Positions 35,994 to 43,655 of a stretch of 64,000 nt of DNA are shown here, piece after piece. The stretch spans positions 62,001 through 126,000 of the forward strand of contig NZ_JPWA01000008.1 of assembly GCF_003326475.1 (NCBI RefSeq), read 5' to 3'. The notes beneath the pieces were generated by a model that worked only from the letters and a program-made list of their open reading frames with translations, was not told where the DNA came from and searched no databases. The translations under genes and the position numbers were made by a program. How positions within the stretch are numbered: the stretch's first letter is position 1; each line of letters begins with the position of its first letter. Origin of the DNA: Thalassospira xianhensis MCCC 1A02616 (GTDB taxonomy: Bacteria; Pseudomonadota; Alphaproteobacteria; Rhodospirillales; Thalassospiraceae).

Positions 35994-36569
35994 ATGACCA
36001 GTACCAGTGACCTTCACAAAGTTGTGGAATTTCTGGCCGACACAGTCGGTTTAAATGCGACCTTTGAAGCAGGCGTTTCTGGCTTCTGTGACGGCGTTGT
36101 TATCCGTGCAGGGTCACTTGTGGTCGATCCACAAGTTTGCGCGATCGGTGACCTTTTACATGAGGCCGGGCATGTTGCAATCACACCTGGCCGATATCGC
36201 CATTTAATGAGTGACGACCTTCGTGAAGGCCTGAAGCTCATGCTTGATGATGTGGAAAAGCTGGGGCCTGATTCAGAGGTCTTTCAGCCCGCGATGCAGT
36301 GTTCTGACCCAGAAGCTACAGCATGGGCTTGGGCCGCAGGCATGCATCTTGGCTTAAAGCCGGAAATTATCATTGAAGATGATGCCTATGGCTCCTCCGG
36401 GGCAAATGTGCGAAGTCAGTTGCTTTCAAGTGAACTGGGTCGCCCTTACGGCCGGGTTACCGGTTACCTTGGCATCCATGGTTTGGCCCATGCAGGAATG
36501 ACGTCTCTGCACAATCGGGGTGGAGCGGCGATGTTTCCTGAGATGAAGCGGTGGCGGCAGATTGACTGA
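35994..36569 (+). CDS. ImmA/IrrE-like putative zinc metallopeptidase
   Basis: This 191-residue protein contains HEAGH at 56-60, the zinc-binding motif of gluzincin-type peptidases. The preceding AIGDLLHEAGHVAI fits the helix that carries this motif in ImmA/IrrE family proteins. A third ligand is not obvious. Such proteins often cleave repressors in mobile elements; no repressor gene lies next to it. It precedes the leader of array 3. The ATG at 35994 is preceded by GGCGGG. Confidence 0.6.
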   Translation: MTSTSDLHKVVEFLADTVGLNATFEAGVSGFCDGVVIRAGSLVVDPQVCAIGDLLHEAGHVAITPGRYRHLMSDDLREGLKLMLDDVEKLGPDSEVFQPAMQCSDPEATAWAWAAGMHLGLKPEIIIEDDAYGSSGANVRSQLLSSELGRPYGRVTGYLGIHGLAHAGMTSLHNRGGAAMFPEMKRWRQID

Positions 36570-36592
36570 CCTGAATAACCGGATCAGGCCAA

Positions 36593-36723
36593 CAAGGATT
36601 ACCGATTGTGTTGACAAGGATAAATCTTAAGGCTAATTTGTCATCCCATACTTGATTAAATTCTAGGCATTTGTGTGGTCATAGAAATATAGATCGCGCG
36701 TTTACAAAGGTTTACATCTAAGG
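36593..36723 (+). promoter_or_regulatory. Leader of CRISPR array 3 (homologous to leader 1)
   Basis: TTGACA (36611-36616), 17 bases and TAATTT (36634-36639) match the promoter geometry of leader 1. The blocks AAGGATTACCG, TTGATTAAATTCTAGGCA and ATCGCGCGTTTACAAAGG are shared with it in the same order. This places arrays 1 and 3 as copies of one locus. Confidence 0.85.
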
Positions 36724-36997
36724 GGCTTCCCCACGCATGTGGGGGTACACCGCAAAGGTTCATCATCTGACGGCAAACCTTTCAGGCTTCCCCACGCATG
36801 TGGGGGTACACCCTGGGCTGCCAGCTATGCCTCCTCCCGGTAGTTGTCTTCCCCGTGCACACGGGGGTACACCAGTCAGTTCGGGCATCCCTGCCCTTGC
36901 AGCAACGGCTTCCCCACGCATGTGGGGGTATGCCTCTCGTAGCGTTTGCCGCATCATTTATTGACCTGAGTTTTCCCCGTGACTGCGGGGCACTGCG
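36724..36997 (+). CRISPR. CRISPR array 3 (type I-E, 5 repeats)
   Basis: Repeats of 28 bases start at 36724, 36785, 36846, 36907 and about 36970. The first, second and fourth read GGCTTCCCC-ACGCATGTG-GGGGTA(C/T)(A/G)CC; the third has CGTGCACACG in the stem, and the last is degenerate (GTTTTCCCCGTGACTGCGGGG). All spacers are 33-35 bases. The array stands alone, with no cas genes nearby. Confidence 0.93.
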
Positions 36998-37036
36998 CAT
37001 ACCAGTACGAGTAACCCTTTTGTTTGGATAAAGAAA

Positions 37037-37339
37037 ATGACCTGTTCCTTGAACCGAATCAAAGCCTGGTTGAAACAAACTGAAGCGGTCGACAATGAGC
37101 TTATCTCAAGTCACGTGTCGATGGGTCAGGGTGAAAACGTAGAAACTATCGAACTTCTCAGGAGTGATTTAGAGAAGTTAGTCGCCACATGCGCAGCCCT
37201 CCAGTCAGAAAATGACGAGTACGCCCGGTATATGGCTGAGGACAATAATCGTGCGGCGTTTCGCGGCTGGCAGATTATCAACGAAAAGGTTGCTGCGTTA
37301 GTAAAGGAACGTCGAGAAGGCACCCCGTCACAGGCTTAA
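37037..37339 (+). CDS. Small coiled-coil hypothetical protein (100 aa)
   Basis: The product has a heptad-like region (IELLRSDLEKLVATCAALQS) and is otherwise polar. An AAAGAAA precedes the ATG. It ends 12 bases into the convergent Fic remnant. The family is unknown. It may have been carried along with array 3. Confidence 0.55.
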   Translation: MTCSLNRIKAWLKQTEAVDNELISSHVSMGQGENVETIELLRSDLEKLVATCAALQSENDEYARYMAEDNNRAAFRGWQIINEKVAALVKERREGTPSQA

Positions 37340-37790
37340 TAATCGCTGTGCCTCTTCCAACGCCTCTTGCGGCGGCACCCCATGCGCGTGCCCAAGAATG
37401 GAAAGAACCTCTTCGGCAACAAATATCCGATTTCGCTTTTGATTGGTTTTTTCACGGAGAACCTTTTTCTCTACAAGGGCCTCAATCGCATTGTTGGCCG
37501 CAGGGTACGAGCATTCGATAAGGCCTTCAAGATACCTTGGAGTGATGAAGGGCACATTGACAAGGCGGCCTAGTGTCTTGGCAGCTGCGGAACCCTTGCG
37601 GGGCTGCACGCGCTCTCTCCACAACAGGATTTGCTTTCTTTTCCTGCTTGATGCTGTCTACCACTGCGTCGGCCAGATAATTGACAAGGTCAGCGTACTC
37701 AAGCCAGTGTTTCATCCAAGCATTCCTGCGCATGACCCGGCGGTGGCGGGTTGAAAAGCAAGGGCGGCTCAGAAGCTCCTGATTTGCCAA
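37328..37790 (-). pseudogene. Fic-family protein remnant with a frameshift
   Basis: Two minus-strand frames together resemble the C-terminus of a Fic/DOC-type protein. The upstream part reads WMKHWLEYADLVNYLADAVV and the downstream one is the winged-helix tail FITPRYLEGLIECSYPAANN, IEALVEKKVLRE and NRIFVAEEVLSIL. They are in different frames and join near 37600. The catalytic HPFxxGN core is absent, so this is a broken relic. Confidence 0.7.
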
Positions 37791-37948
37791 TGCTATCAGG
37801 ATCGGATTTAACCCTGATGGATTATCCTTTGACGGAGACGGAGGGCGAACGAACCAAGTACCTCTTCAGCGCGCACCACACCACATCCTGACGTCGGAGA
37901 GTATTTCTCTTGGAGCCTCTCACATAATTGAGCGCGCTTCATCGATGT

Positions 37949-38020
37949 AACCTTTAACAACACAATCCTTATTAAAGGTTATTGTGCCAACCTTTAATAT
38001 GGATATCACTATTAAAGGTT
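37949..38020. promoter_or_regulatory. Four phased operator-like repeats (AACCTTTAATA / TATTAAAGGTT)
   Basis: AACCTTTAA(C) at 37949-37958, TATTAAAGGTT at 37970-37980, AACCTTTAATA at 37989-37999 and TATTAAAGGTT at 38010-38020 alternate in orientation, with 19-21 bases between starts (two helical turns). The middle pair is a perfect 11-bp inverted repeat with an 8-base loop. They lie 120 bases upstream of the Panacea-domain gene in a 349-base gene-free region. They look like a cooperative repressor operator or small iterons. Confidence 0.75.
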
Positions 38021-38139
38021 CCGAACATCTTCCATGGATCTTCCACGGAGCCAGAAACGAAGTGTATCGCCGTGAGTGTCGTCGTTTGCGTTAGGGGATG
38101 ATAGCCTGCGAAGAACGAAATCATGATGGTTGAACCGAT

Positions 38140-39384
38140 ATGGCATACAGCTCCGCAATTGTTGCAAACAAGCTTCTCAAACTGGCGGCTAAAAATGGGC
38201 GCCGGATGGATGAGCCGCAGATGATGATGTTGATATATCTTTGCCATGGTTTTCATCTTGCAGAGACAAGGGAGGCTCTGGTTTCAGAGCCGGTCATATC
38301 CTACAGATATGGCCCGGTTCTTGAACACTTGCATAGAGAGCACCTTTATCAGCTCAGGGGAACTGCGATTTCGAAGCTTCTTCCGGTTTCCTTGAATGAT
38401 GAAGAACTTAGTTTCAAAGCAGAGAAACTGATTGAGAATGTTTTCGAGTTCGTCAGTTTTGCCGACAGTGTCACGCTATCGACGCTTTTCAATATTGATG
38501 ATGGCCCAGCCTCCACACTTTTTGACGTCAAGCCGGGAACAGTGGTTTCCGATGAGGATATAAGACTGTTCTTTCGAGAGTTCGAGAATTGGGAAATCGA
38601 GATTCCCGGTTTCAATAATGAAGATGACCTTCACGCCTTGCAAAAGGCGCACGAAGAGGGTTTCAACGAAGCAATTTCCGAGACAAAGAAGGTCCAGGTC
38701 CATTTGAAAGAAAGACTACGGATTCTGAAGCGAACCGGTGCCGCCCAAAAGGTCCAGTTGATGCAGAAGCGCGTGGAGCTTTATCGCGATAGCCTGGAGG
38801 CTCTTAATGCAAAGCTCGTCAGTCTCAAGAAAGAACCGCGCACAACGCTTCTTCCTCTTGGTACTGAGGTTGTCTTCACCGATAGCAAAGAGGAGAGCGA
38901 CTACCTTCCAGCCGCGGGTACACCTGGGTTAATCGTGGGATATTTTCCGCAATCTCTGCACCCGCATACCGTTCTGATTGATGATCCTGAAGTTCCCGGT
39001 GCAAAAACCGTGGTGACCACAAACGCCGGTTCAGTCATAGAAACTGCTGTCGATAATCCTGGGCCGCGTCTTAAAACCTATGCTTACCGTCCAACACATT
39101 CCAGGACGGAAGACGATGGCAACGGATACGGCCTGGAAATCATGGCGCTAAAATCCAATGACAACACGTTAATCTTCGGCTCTCCCCGCAACAGGGAAAT
39201 GCATGCGCCCATTGCGTTTTCCTCCGAAATATTACTTCTTGGTATCATCCCGTACTCGCGCGCGGCCGATGTATTGTCGCAGTGTGGTTTCCAGCCGGTT
39301 GATCGACATCATGCAGCCGATGGACCAATCATCAGCTACCAAAAGGATAAAGGTCCGAGGGGTGGCCCTTGGGGCGGGATGTAG
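38140..39384 (+). CDS. Panacea (DUF4065)-domain protein with a long C-terminal region
   Basis: Residues about 1-130 match the Panacea/SocA-type antitoxin domain (IVANKLLKLAAKNG, QMMMLIYLCHG and RYGPV at 56-60). Panacea proteins neutralise many unrelated toxins. The other 280 residues contain a coiled coil (about 170-215) and a beta-rich C-terminus of unknown kind, so this is not a minimal antitoxin and could be an antitoxin-toxin or regulator fusion. Operator-like repeats lie upstream. The start has no strong ribosome site. The next gene could be its partner. Confidence 0.75.
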   Translation: MAYSSAIVANKLLKLAAKNGRRMDEPQMMMLIYLCHGFHLAETREALVSEPVISYRYGPVLEHLHREHLYQLRGTAISKLLPVSLNDEELSFKAEKLIENVFEFVSFADSVTLSTLFNIDDGPASTLFDVKPGTVVSDEDIRLFFREFENWEIEIPGFNNEDDLHALQKAHEEGFNEAISETKKVQVHLKERLRILKRTGAAQKVQLMQKRVELYRDSLEALNAKLVSLKKEPRTTLLPLGTEVVFTDSKEESDYLPAAGTPGLIVGYFPQSLHPHTVLIDDPEVPGAKTVVTTNAGSVIETAVDNPGPRLKTYAYRPTHSRTEDDGNGYGLEIMALKSNDNTLIFGSPRNREMHAPIAFSSEILLLGIIPYSRAADVLSQCGFQPVDRHHAADGPIISYQKDKGPRGGPWGGM

Positions 39385-39483
39385 GGTCTAGGTTAGCCCG
39401 AGCGACGAAAATCCCTTGTTCACCATGCATAACTTTCCGATACAGTCCGTTAAGTCGGACCTGAATTTCTATAGGAGCGCCCC

Positions 39484-39861
39484 ATGTCATTTGTCACCAT
39501 CAAGATTAAACAGGCATTATCGGATCTGACCACAGCACTGGAACCCTACGGCTTCAAAGCTGAACACAGTCCGGCCGAAGACGAGAGTGTCGATGACGAA
39601 ATTGTGGTGAAGGCGCTATCGTCGGCCGCTAGCGCCAGCTACACAGAAACGACCCTCTCTGTTCAGGTTTTCACGATGGATGGTGCATTCGTCCTGAATG
39701 AATTCGGGTATTCAACACCGGGCGATCAGGACAGCTTCTATATGGCGACCTTGGGTGAATATGCCTTCGACGACACGGAGGGCTTAAAAGGAGCTGTCGT
39801 TGCCTGGGTAGAAAGCCGGTTGGAGCCAGTTTCCCAGCCGGACGCACCCATGGCACCATAG
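39484..39861 (+). CDS. Hypothetical acidic protein (125 aa)
   Basis: The ATG is preceded by AGGAGCGCCCC. The product is acidic, with a beta-rich middle (TTLSVQVFTMDGAFVLNEFG). It follows the Panacea-domain gene on the same strand by 99 bases and is the only nearby candidate for a toxin partner, though nothing in it looks toxic. An 8-bp hairpin follows. Confidence 0.55.
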   Translation: MSFVTIKIKQALSDLTTALEPYGFKAEHSPAEDESVDDEIVVKALSSAASASYTETTLSVQVFTMDGAFVLNEFGYSTPGDQDSFYMATLGEYAFDDTEGLKGAVVAWVESRLEPVSQPDAPMAP

Positions 39862-39867
39862 AACAGG

Positions 39868-39898
39868 ACGAGCAGCCGAACCACCATCGACTGCTCGT
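39868..39898. terminator. Hairpin between convergent genes
   Basis: ACGAGCAG (39868-39875) and CTGCTCGT (39891-39898) make a perfect 8-bp stem with a 15-base loop, directly after the stop of the 125-residue gene. There is no T-run, so it is a transcript-end hairpin at best. Confidence 0.4.
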
Positions 39899-39921
39899 AC
39901 CTGACGCCTGAATGTGATGAG

Positions 39922-40746
39922 TTACATTCGTGGCGCTGGGCGCCTAATGGCTTCGGCGTCCAGTGCCGTTGCTTTGTTGATCGGGGTGAAATTCATGGCT
40001 TCCCGGATCTCTTCAAAGTCTTTTGCCAGCCCAATGCAATGAACACCCCTCTCTCCGTTTGCGCTGGCGACCGTAACCGCTCCGTGAGCCAGTACGATAA
40101 CGCGGCCGTCGGCCTGTAGCGCCATCACGGTATTCAACATCCCGTCCTGGTATGCATGCGCTGGTCCTGAGCGGGTATGTGTCTTGACATAATGGTACCC
40201 ATCGAAGACTTCCCCACCTTCCATTGTCGACTTCCCGACCGGAACCAGATCATCGTAGCTGAAATCGGAAAAGTGAGGTTCATCCGTGACGACAACATGG
40301 CGTCCATTGCGGTTCTGATAGTCATGCAGCGGGGTAAGCACCAAAGGCTCTGGGGCGGACGGATTATGACCAACAATTACACAACGTGTACCATCAACCG
40401 GGCGTGTGTCGCCGAACAGGGCTGGAACACCAAGCACATCGTTAGGCCGGGATGCATCCCCGACATTGACTGTGACGATTGTCCCAATCGGAGGCAGCAC
40501 CCAGAAAGGGTTGGTCACCAGATTCGCCATTTCCTGAGCCAGTGATGCAATATCCAAAGCGTCTCTTTGAATATCGTACCCGGCGTAGTCGGGTAGCTGG
40601 CCTTCAAGCATCATGCTCGACATCTGAGTCATTTTTTCAGCGATTTTGTTTTGCAGGTCATTCATACGTATCCGGCGAATTCGTTCAAACCAGCTGCCCG
40701 GTTGGACAATCTTTTCATCTGTATCGGAGGCATTATGCGAAGGCAT
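39922..40746 (-). CDS. Hypothetical protein (274 aa)
   Basis: This soluble protein has a helical start (NDLQNKIAEKMTQMSSMML) and a beta-rich remainder with segments such as PPIGTIVTVNVGD and ADGRVIVLAHGAVTVAS. It starts close to a GGAAATGACATG site; the run of AAGGAAA upstream fits a ribosome site. No family is recognised. It converges on the 125-residue gene. Confidence 0.6.
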   Translation of the reverse strand: MPSHNASDTDEKIVQPGSWFERIRRIRMNDLQNKIAEKMTQMSSMMLEGQLPDYAGYDIQRDALDIASLAQEMANLVTNPFWVLPPIGTIVTVNVGDASRPNDVLGVPALFGDTRPVDGTRCVIVGHNPSAPEPLVLTPLHDYQNRNGRHVVVTDEPHFSDFSYDDLVPVGKSTMEGGEVFDGYHYVKTHTRSGPAHAYQDGMLNTVMALQADGRVIVLAHGAVTVASANGERGVHCIGLAKDFEEIREAMNFTPINKATALDAEAIRRPAPRM

Positions 40747-40926
40747 GTCATTTCCTTTCCATGGTGATTAAGGAAAGAATATACAGAGGAAAGGAAAACA
40801 TCTAGAAAAAGTCGCAAGCCCCATGTTTCGGAGGCCCCCGATATCAGTCAAAACATGCCTTGTGAAGTATCTGAATTATCCGCTACCTTCTGTAACTAAC
40901 TTCGCCGCCAGAGGAGGATAGAGGGC

Positions 40927-41325
40927 GTGCAACGAGACGTGGAACTGATACGGAGCTTGATGCTTGAGATAGAGGGCGGACGAGCTGATTTCGTTTGCCT
41001 TAGCAGTGAAGAATGTGAAATCCTCGGCATCGAGGATACAGAGCTTTCGCAAAATCGCGCCCGACAACTATCACATCATATTCAGCTTCTGTCCGAACGG
41101 AACCTTGTCATGTTTGCACGTACTGGCACACACTGGCATGTTGAGCGCATCCTTTGGGATGGTCATGACTTTCTTGATAGCGTGCGAGACGAAGAGGTTT
41201 GGAATAAGACCAGGGCGGGAGTACGGAAAGCCGGAGTGTTTACGTTCGATTTTCTGGTCGACGTTGCCAAAGGCTTCGCGAAAACGCAGCTCGAGAAACA
41301 CACTGGTATCGAACTCTCAAAATAA
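40927..41325 (+). CDS. DUF2513-family protein
   Basis: A GTG start at 40927 follows AGAGGAGGATAGAGGGC. The 132-residue product fits DUF2513, common in phages and plasmids: QRDVELIRSLMLEIE, HHIQLLSERNLV, then WDGHDFLDSVRDEEVWNKT. The family is a winged-helix-like protein of unknown function. Neighbours give no further hint. Confidence 0.8.
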   Translation: MQRDVELIRSLMLEIEGGRADFVCLSSEECEILGIEDTELSQNRARQLSHHIQLLSERNLVMFARTGTHWHVERILWDGHDFLDSVRDEEVWNKTRAGVRKAGVFTFDFLVDVAKGFAKTQLEKHTGIELSK

Positions 41326-41348
41326 AAGCGGGACCGACCAGCGACGGC

Positions 41349-41930
41349 CTAATTCGGTGCCGGTGCCGCGGCTAGGCGGTTTGACATCAATTCTTCCGGG
41401 GTCAGGAAGTCGCCACCTGACACCCATTCAATGCCCTTGGGTAGAATTGATTCCTCCGCGATTTCGCCTGCCTCAAGGCGTAAAGACATTGTGTCGGCGG
41501 TATAGCGGGAGATTACGGAGCACTTGGACGGCTGAAGAAGTACGCAAGGATCAATATCCTCGCAGCCTTCAACGACGACTGCATCAATGCCAGATTTAAT
41601 CATTGAAGAACGGATTGCCGAGAAATCCTTGTGGGTCAAAACTCTTTCACCGTCGACCATCCCCAGGTATTCAGATGTCCCGAGCAAACAGGTAATGCGA
41701 TTAACGGGAACACTGATTTCGTAGACGACCGGAAGCTTTTGTGTAATTCGACCAAGGTTTTCGGCATATTCAATCGCCACCCATCGGGAAAAAGATGTGT
41801 GCAAGCCCAAGGCCGAGTTCGCATCCCCACCCTTTCCAATAAGCTCATCATTAAACAGCCCTTCCAAACTTTCTCCAGGCTCTATTTCCATGGAAACAGA
41901 TCCGTGAAAGACCGTGAGGTGTTTTGTCAT
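41349..41930 (-). CDS. Possible ADP-ribosyltransferase-fold protein
   Basis: This 193-residue protein begins LTVFHGSVSMEIEPG, followed by GLHTSFSRWVAIEYA and VVYEISVPVNRI. HGS then a G..T....A..YA pattern and an alternating beta-strand segment are the usual layout of small ART-fold proteins. The catalytic triad residues cannot be confirmed from the sequence alone. It could be a plasmid effector or immune-type toxin. It converges on the DUF2513 gene. Confidence 0.5.
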   Translation of the reverse strand: MTKHLTVFHGSVSMEIEPGESLEGLFNDELIGKGGDANSALGLHTSFSRWVAIEYAENLGRITQKLPVVYEISVPVNRITCLLGTSEYLGMVDGERVLTHKDFSAIRSSMIKSGIDAVVVEGCEDIDPCVLLQPSKCSVISRYTADTMSLRLEAGEIAEESILPKGIEWVSGGDFLTPEELMSNRLAAAPAPN

Positions 41931-41981
41931 CGTTAATTGCCTCCTCAGGGGGAACTCGACATGGTTAAAGCCCGCGTGATG

Positions 41982-42464
41982 TCAGTTGAGCTCTGTAGCG
42001 AAGCCGGAACTGCTTGCTTGCAGCCCGACTCTCACTTCGCGAGCGCCTGTTCCCGTGACGACAACCGACGAAGAAAAGTCCGCGTTTCCGGAACCGGTTA
42101 GCTGAATACCAACATTACAGCTTTCTCCGGCCGCCAGGACAAATCCGCACGGTTTTTCCGTAGGTGAGCAAACACCGAACTTGTCAGAATCCCCACCTTC
42201 GACAAAGGAGACCAAGTTGGTGACTGTACCGTCGCCCGCCGCTGTAACCTTCGCATCAACACACGCTCCCGGGGACACGCCGTCCGTGATGTCAAGTCGA
42301 GATGTGTCAACACTTACCGATAGCTTGATGCCGGACGAGACACCTTCGGAGGCAGTGTAAACAGAGCCCATGGTGTAGTGGATGCCGTATTCCTGAGCCT
42401 GAACTGAACATGCTGTGGCAGCGATAATTCCAAGCGCGAGAAACGATGTTTCGAGGAATTTCAT
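41982..42464 (-). CDS. Secreted protein with Cys-rich repeats (160 aa)
   Basis: Translation should start at ATG 42464, where a signal peptide begins (MKFLETSFLALGIIAATACS, cleavage near VQA-QE). The mature part has Ser, Thr and Gly runs and beta-strands (SSVVVTGTGAREVRVGLQ), with Cys residues spaced for disulfides. The longer frame upstream to 42632 lacks such features. It is probably exported; the family is unknown. Confidence 0.65.
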   Translation of the reverse strand: MKFLETSFLALGIIAATACSVQAQEYGIHYTMGSVYTASEGVSSGIKLSVSVDTSRLDITDGVSPGACVDAKVTAAGDGTVTNLVSFVEGGDSDKFGVCSPTEKPCGFVLAAGESCNVGIQLTGSGNADFSSSVVVTGTGAREVRVGLQASSSGFATELN

Positions 42465-42552
42465 GGCAATGTCCCATCCGAAGTAGCGGGTAGCCCACAA
42501 AAGGGGCCAGGTTTTAAAGAATTCAACTCTCACGGATGGAAAGACACCAGCA

Positions 42553-43215
42553 TTAGAAAGCCTTTTCAGAGCCAACTGGCCTACCTTCAGCCGAAGCCGA
42601 CTGGTAGGCCCCATTCCATTCAGGCACCTCATTAATCGGCCGAACCAATGTATGCTCGCCGATTAGAAGCTTCCTTGCATTCCGGGACCGCGGATTGAAG
42701 ATTTCCCGCTCCCCTGTCCCACGCAATTCGTGGAATGACAGTTCTACCCCGCTCGGCCGGAGATATGGGTCAAAGGCGATGGCATTTGGGAGGCTCGTAT
42801 CTGGATTGGAAACCAAATCGCATTCCGTTTGCGTCTCGAAGATGAAGATGCGTTCTCCGTCGTTCAAGCCCATGGTCGACTGCCACACGATTTCGTGCGG
42901 TTGTCCGTCAGACAGAATGGCTCCCAGGACCTTTCGGTAGCTCCATTTGATGTCGACGACTTCCTTGCCATCTATCAGAAGAATACTGTCCTCCACAATC
43001 CGCCCAGCACCGGCGGCAATTGCCTTGTAGATAGCAATCTCCACAGGAGGGCCGTCGATCTCAGGAAGGTCGAGACCCTGCTCGATTCCCAGTGGCCACT
43101 TGATCGTTTTTAGCTCATCGATTTTGTGTCTGTTCGACGTAACAAAGCGATAATTGCCAATATTCTCCAGCCATGCAGTCACGGTTGCTGCCGGTTGGTT
43201 GCCATTCTCTTTCAT
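42553..43215 (-). CDS. Divergent Ham1/RdgB-like nucleotide pyrophosphatase
   Basis: This 220-residue protein shows the ITPase layout: YRFVTSNRHKIDELKTI (residues 22-38, matching the SNxxK motif), a DLPEIDGP Glu segment near 50-56, AxxKA at 61-65 and VEDSILLIDGKEV (74-86). RdgB removes ITP and XTP from the pool. Family members usually have about 190-200 residues; the C-terminal half here is less similar, so activity or specificity may differ. It is a plasmid-borne copy with no salvage-pathway neighbours. Confidence 0.6.
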   Translation of the reverse strand: MKENGNQPAATVTAWLENIGNYRFVTSNRHKIDELKTIKWPLGIEQGLDLPEIDGPPVEIAIYKAIAAGAGRIVEDSILLIDGKEVVDIKWSYRKVLGAILSDGQPHEIVWQSTMGLNDGERIFIFETQTECDLVSNPDTSLPNAIAFDPYLRPSGVELSFHELRGTGEREIFNPRSRNARKLLIGEHTLVRPINEVPEWNGAYQSASAEGRPVGSEKAF

Positions 43216-43570
43216 GTTGCGTCCCTAAAGAAAAGATATGTCGAAAGGATAACATAGAACGTTTTGCTTCGTAACGAGAAACTAACAGATGGAGGTAAAA
43301 CTCAAAATACAGTTGACCGATCGCACTTGAAAGTCACTTCCTTGGCCAAGGAAATCCTATCTACTGCGGAAGCCATACAGAACTTGCACACATGAATCCG
43401 TCGCTCGCAGAAAGCGCGCAATCACTAGGCCGCGGAGGATGAAGGATGACATCTTCAGCAAGCCATATCAGCCTACTAATCCTTAGTTAGTTCGCGACTT
43501 TAGTGGCTGTGAGCTTCCTGCGGCACGGCAAAATACTGCCTGCCATCGTCCAACGGTAAAGACACCAAAC
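43216..43570. other. Gene-free stretch of about 350 bases
   Basis: No reading frame here has a ribosome site or a coding look. It contains AT-rich blocks near 43380 and a GC-rich block AATCACTAGGCCGCGGAGG. It ends in the palindrome and promoter of the next gene. I can identify nothing else. Confidence 0.4.
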
Positions 43571-43620
43571 AAAATTGGTCCAATTTTCCTTGACACGTCA
43601 AACATTTTTCTTTCTATCTT
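43571..43620 (+). promoter_or_regulatory. Promoter with a 17-base palindrome abutting the -35
   Basis: AAAATTGG-T-CCAATTTT (43571-43587) is a perfect palindrome. It runs into TTTTCCTTGACA, with TTGACA at 43590-43595; TATCTT lies at 43615-43620 (19-base spacer, longer than ideal). The gene start is at 43656. The palindrome is likely an operator. Confidence 0.6.
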
Positions 43621-43655
43621 TGCGAAGGTTGCACCACGTGGATTGGATTCAAAAT

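Noticed and set aside
37949-38020. Replication origin iterons
   Set aside because: Spacing is suggestive, but there is no Rep gene, DnaA box cluster or clear AT-rich unwinding region that I can show nearby.
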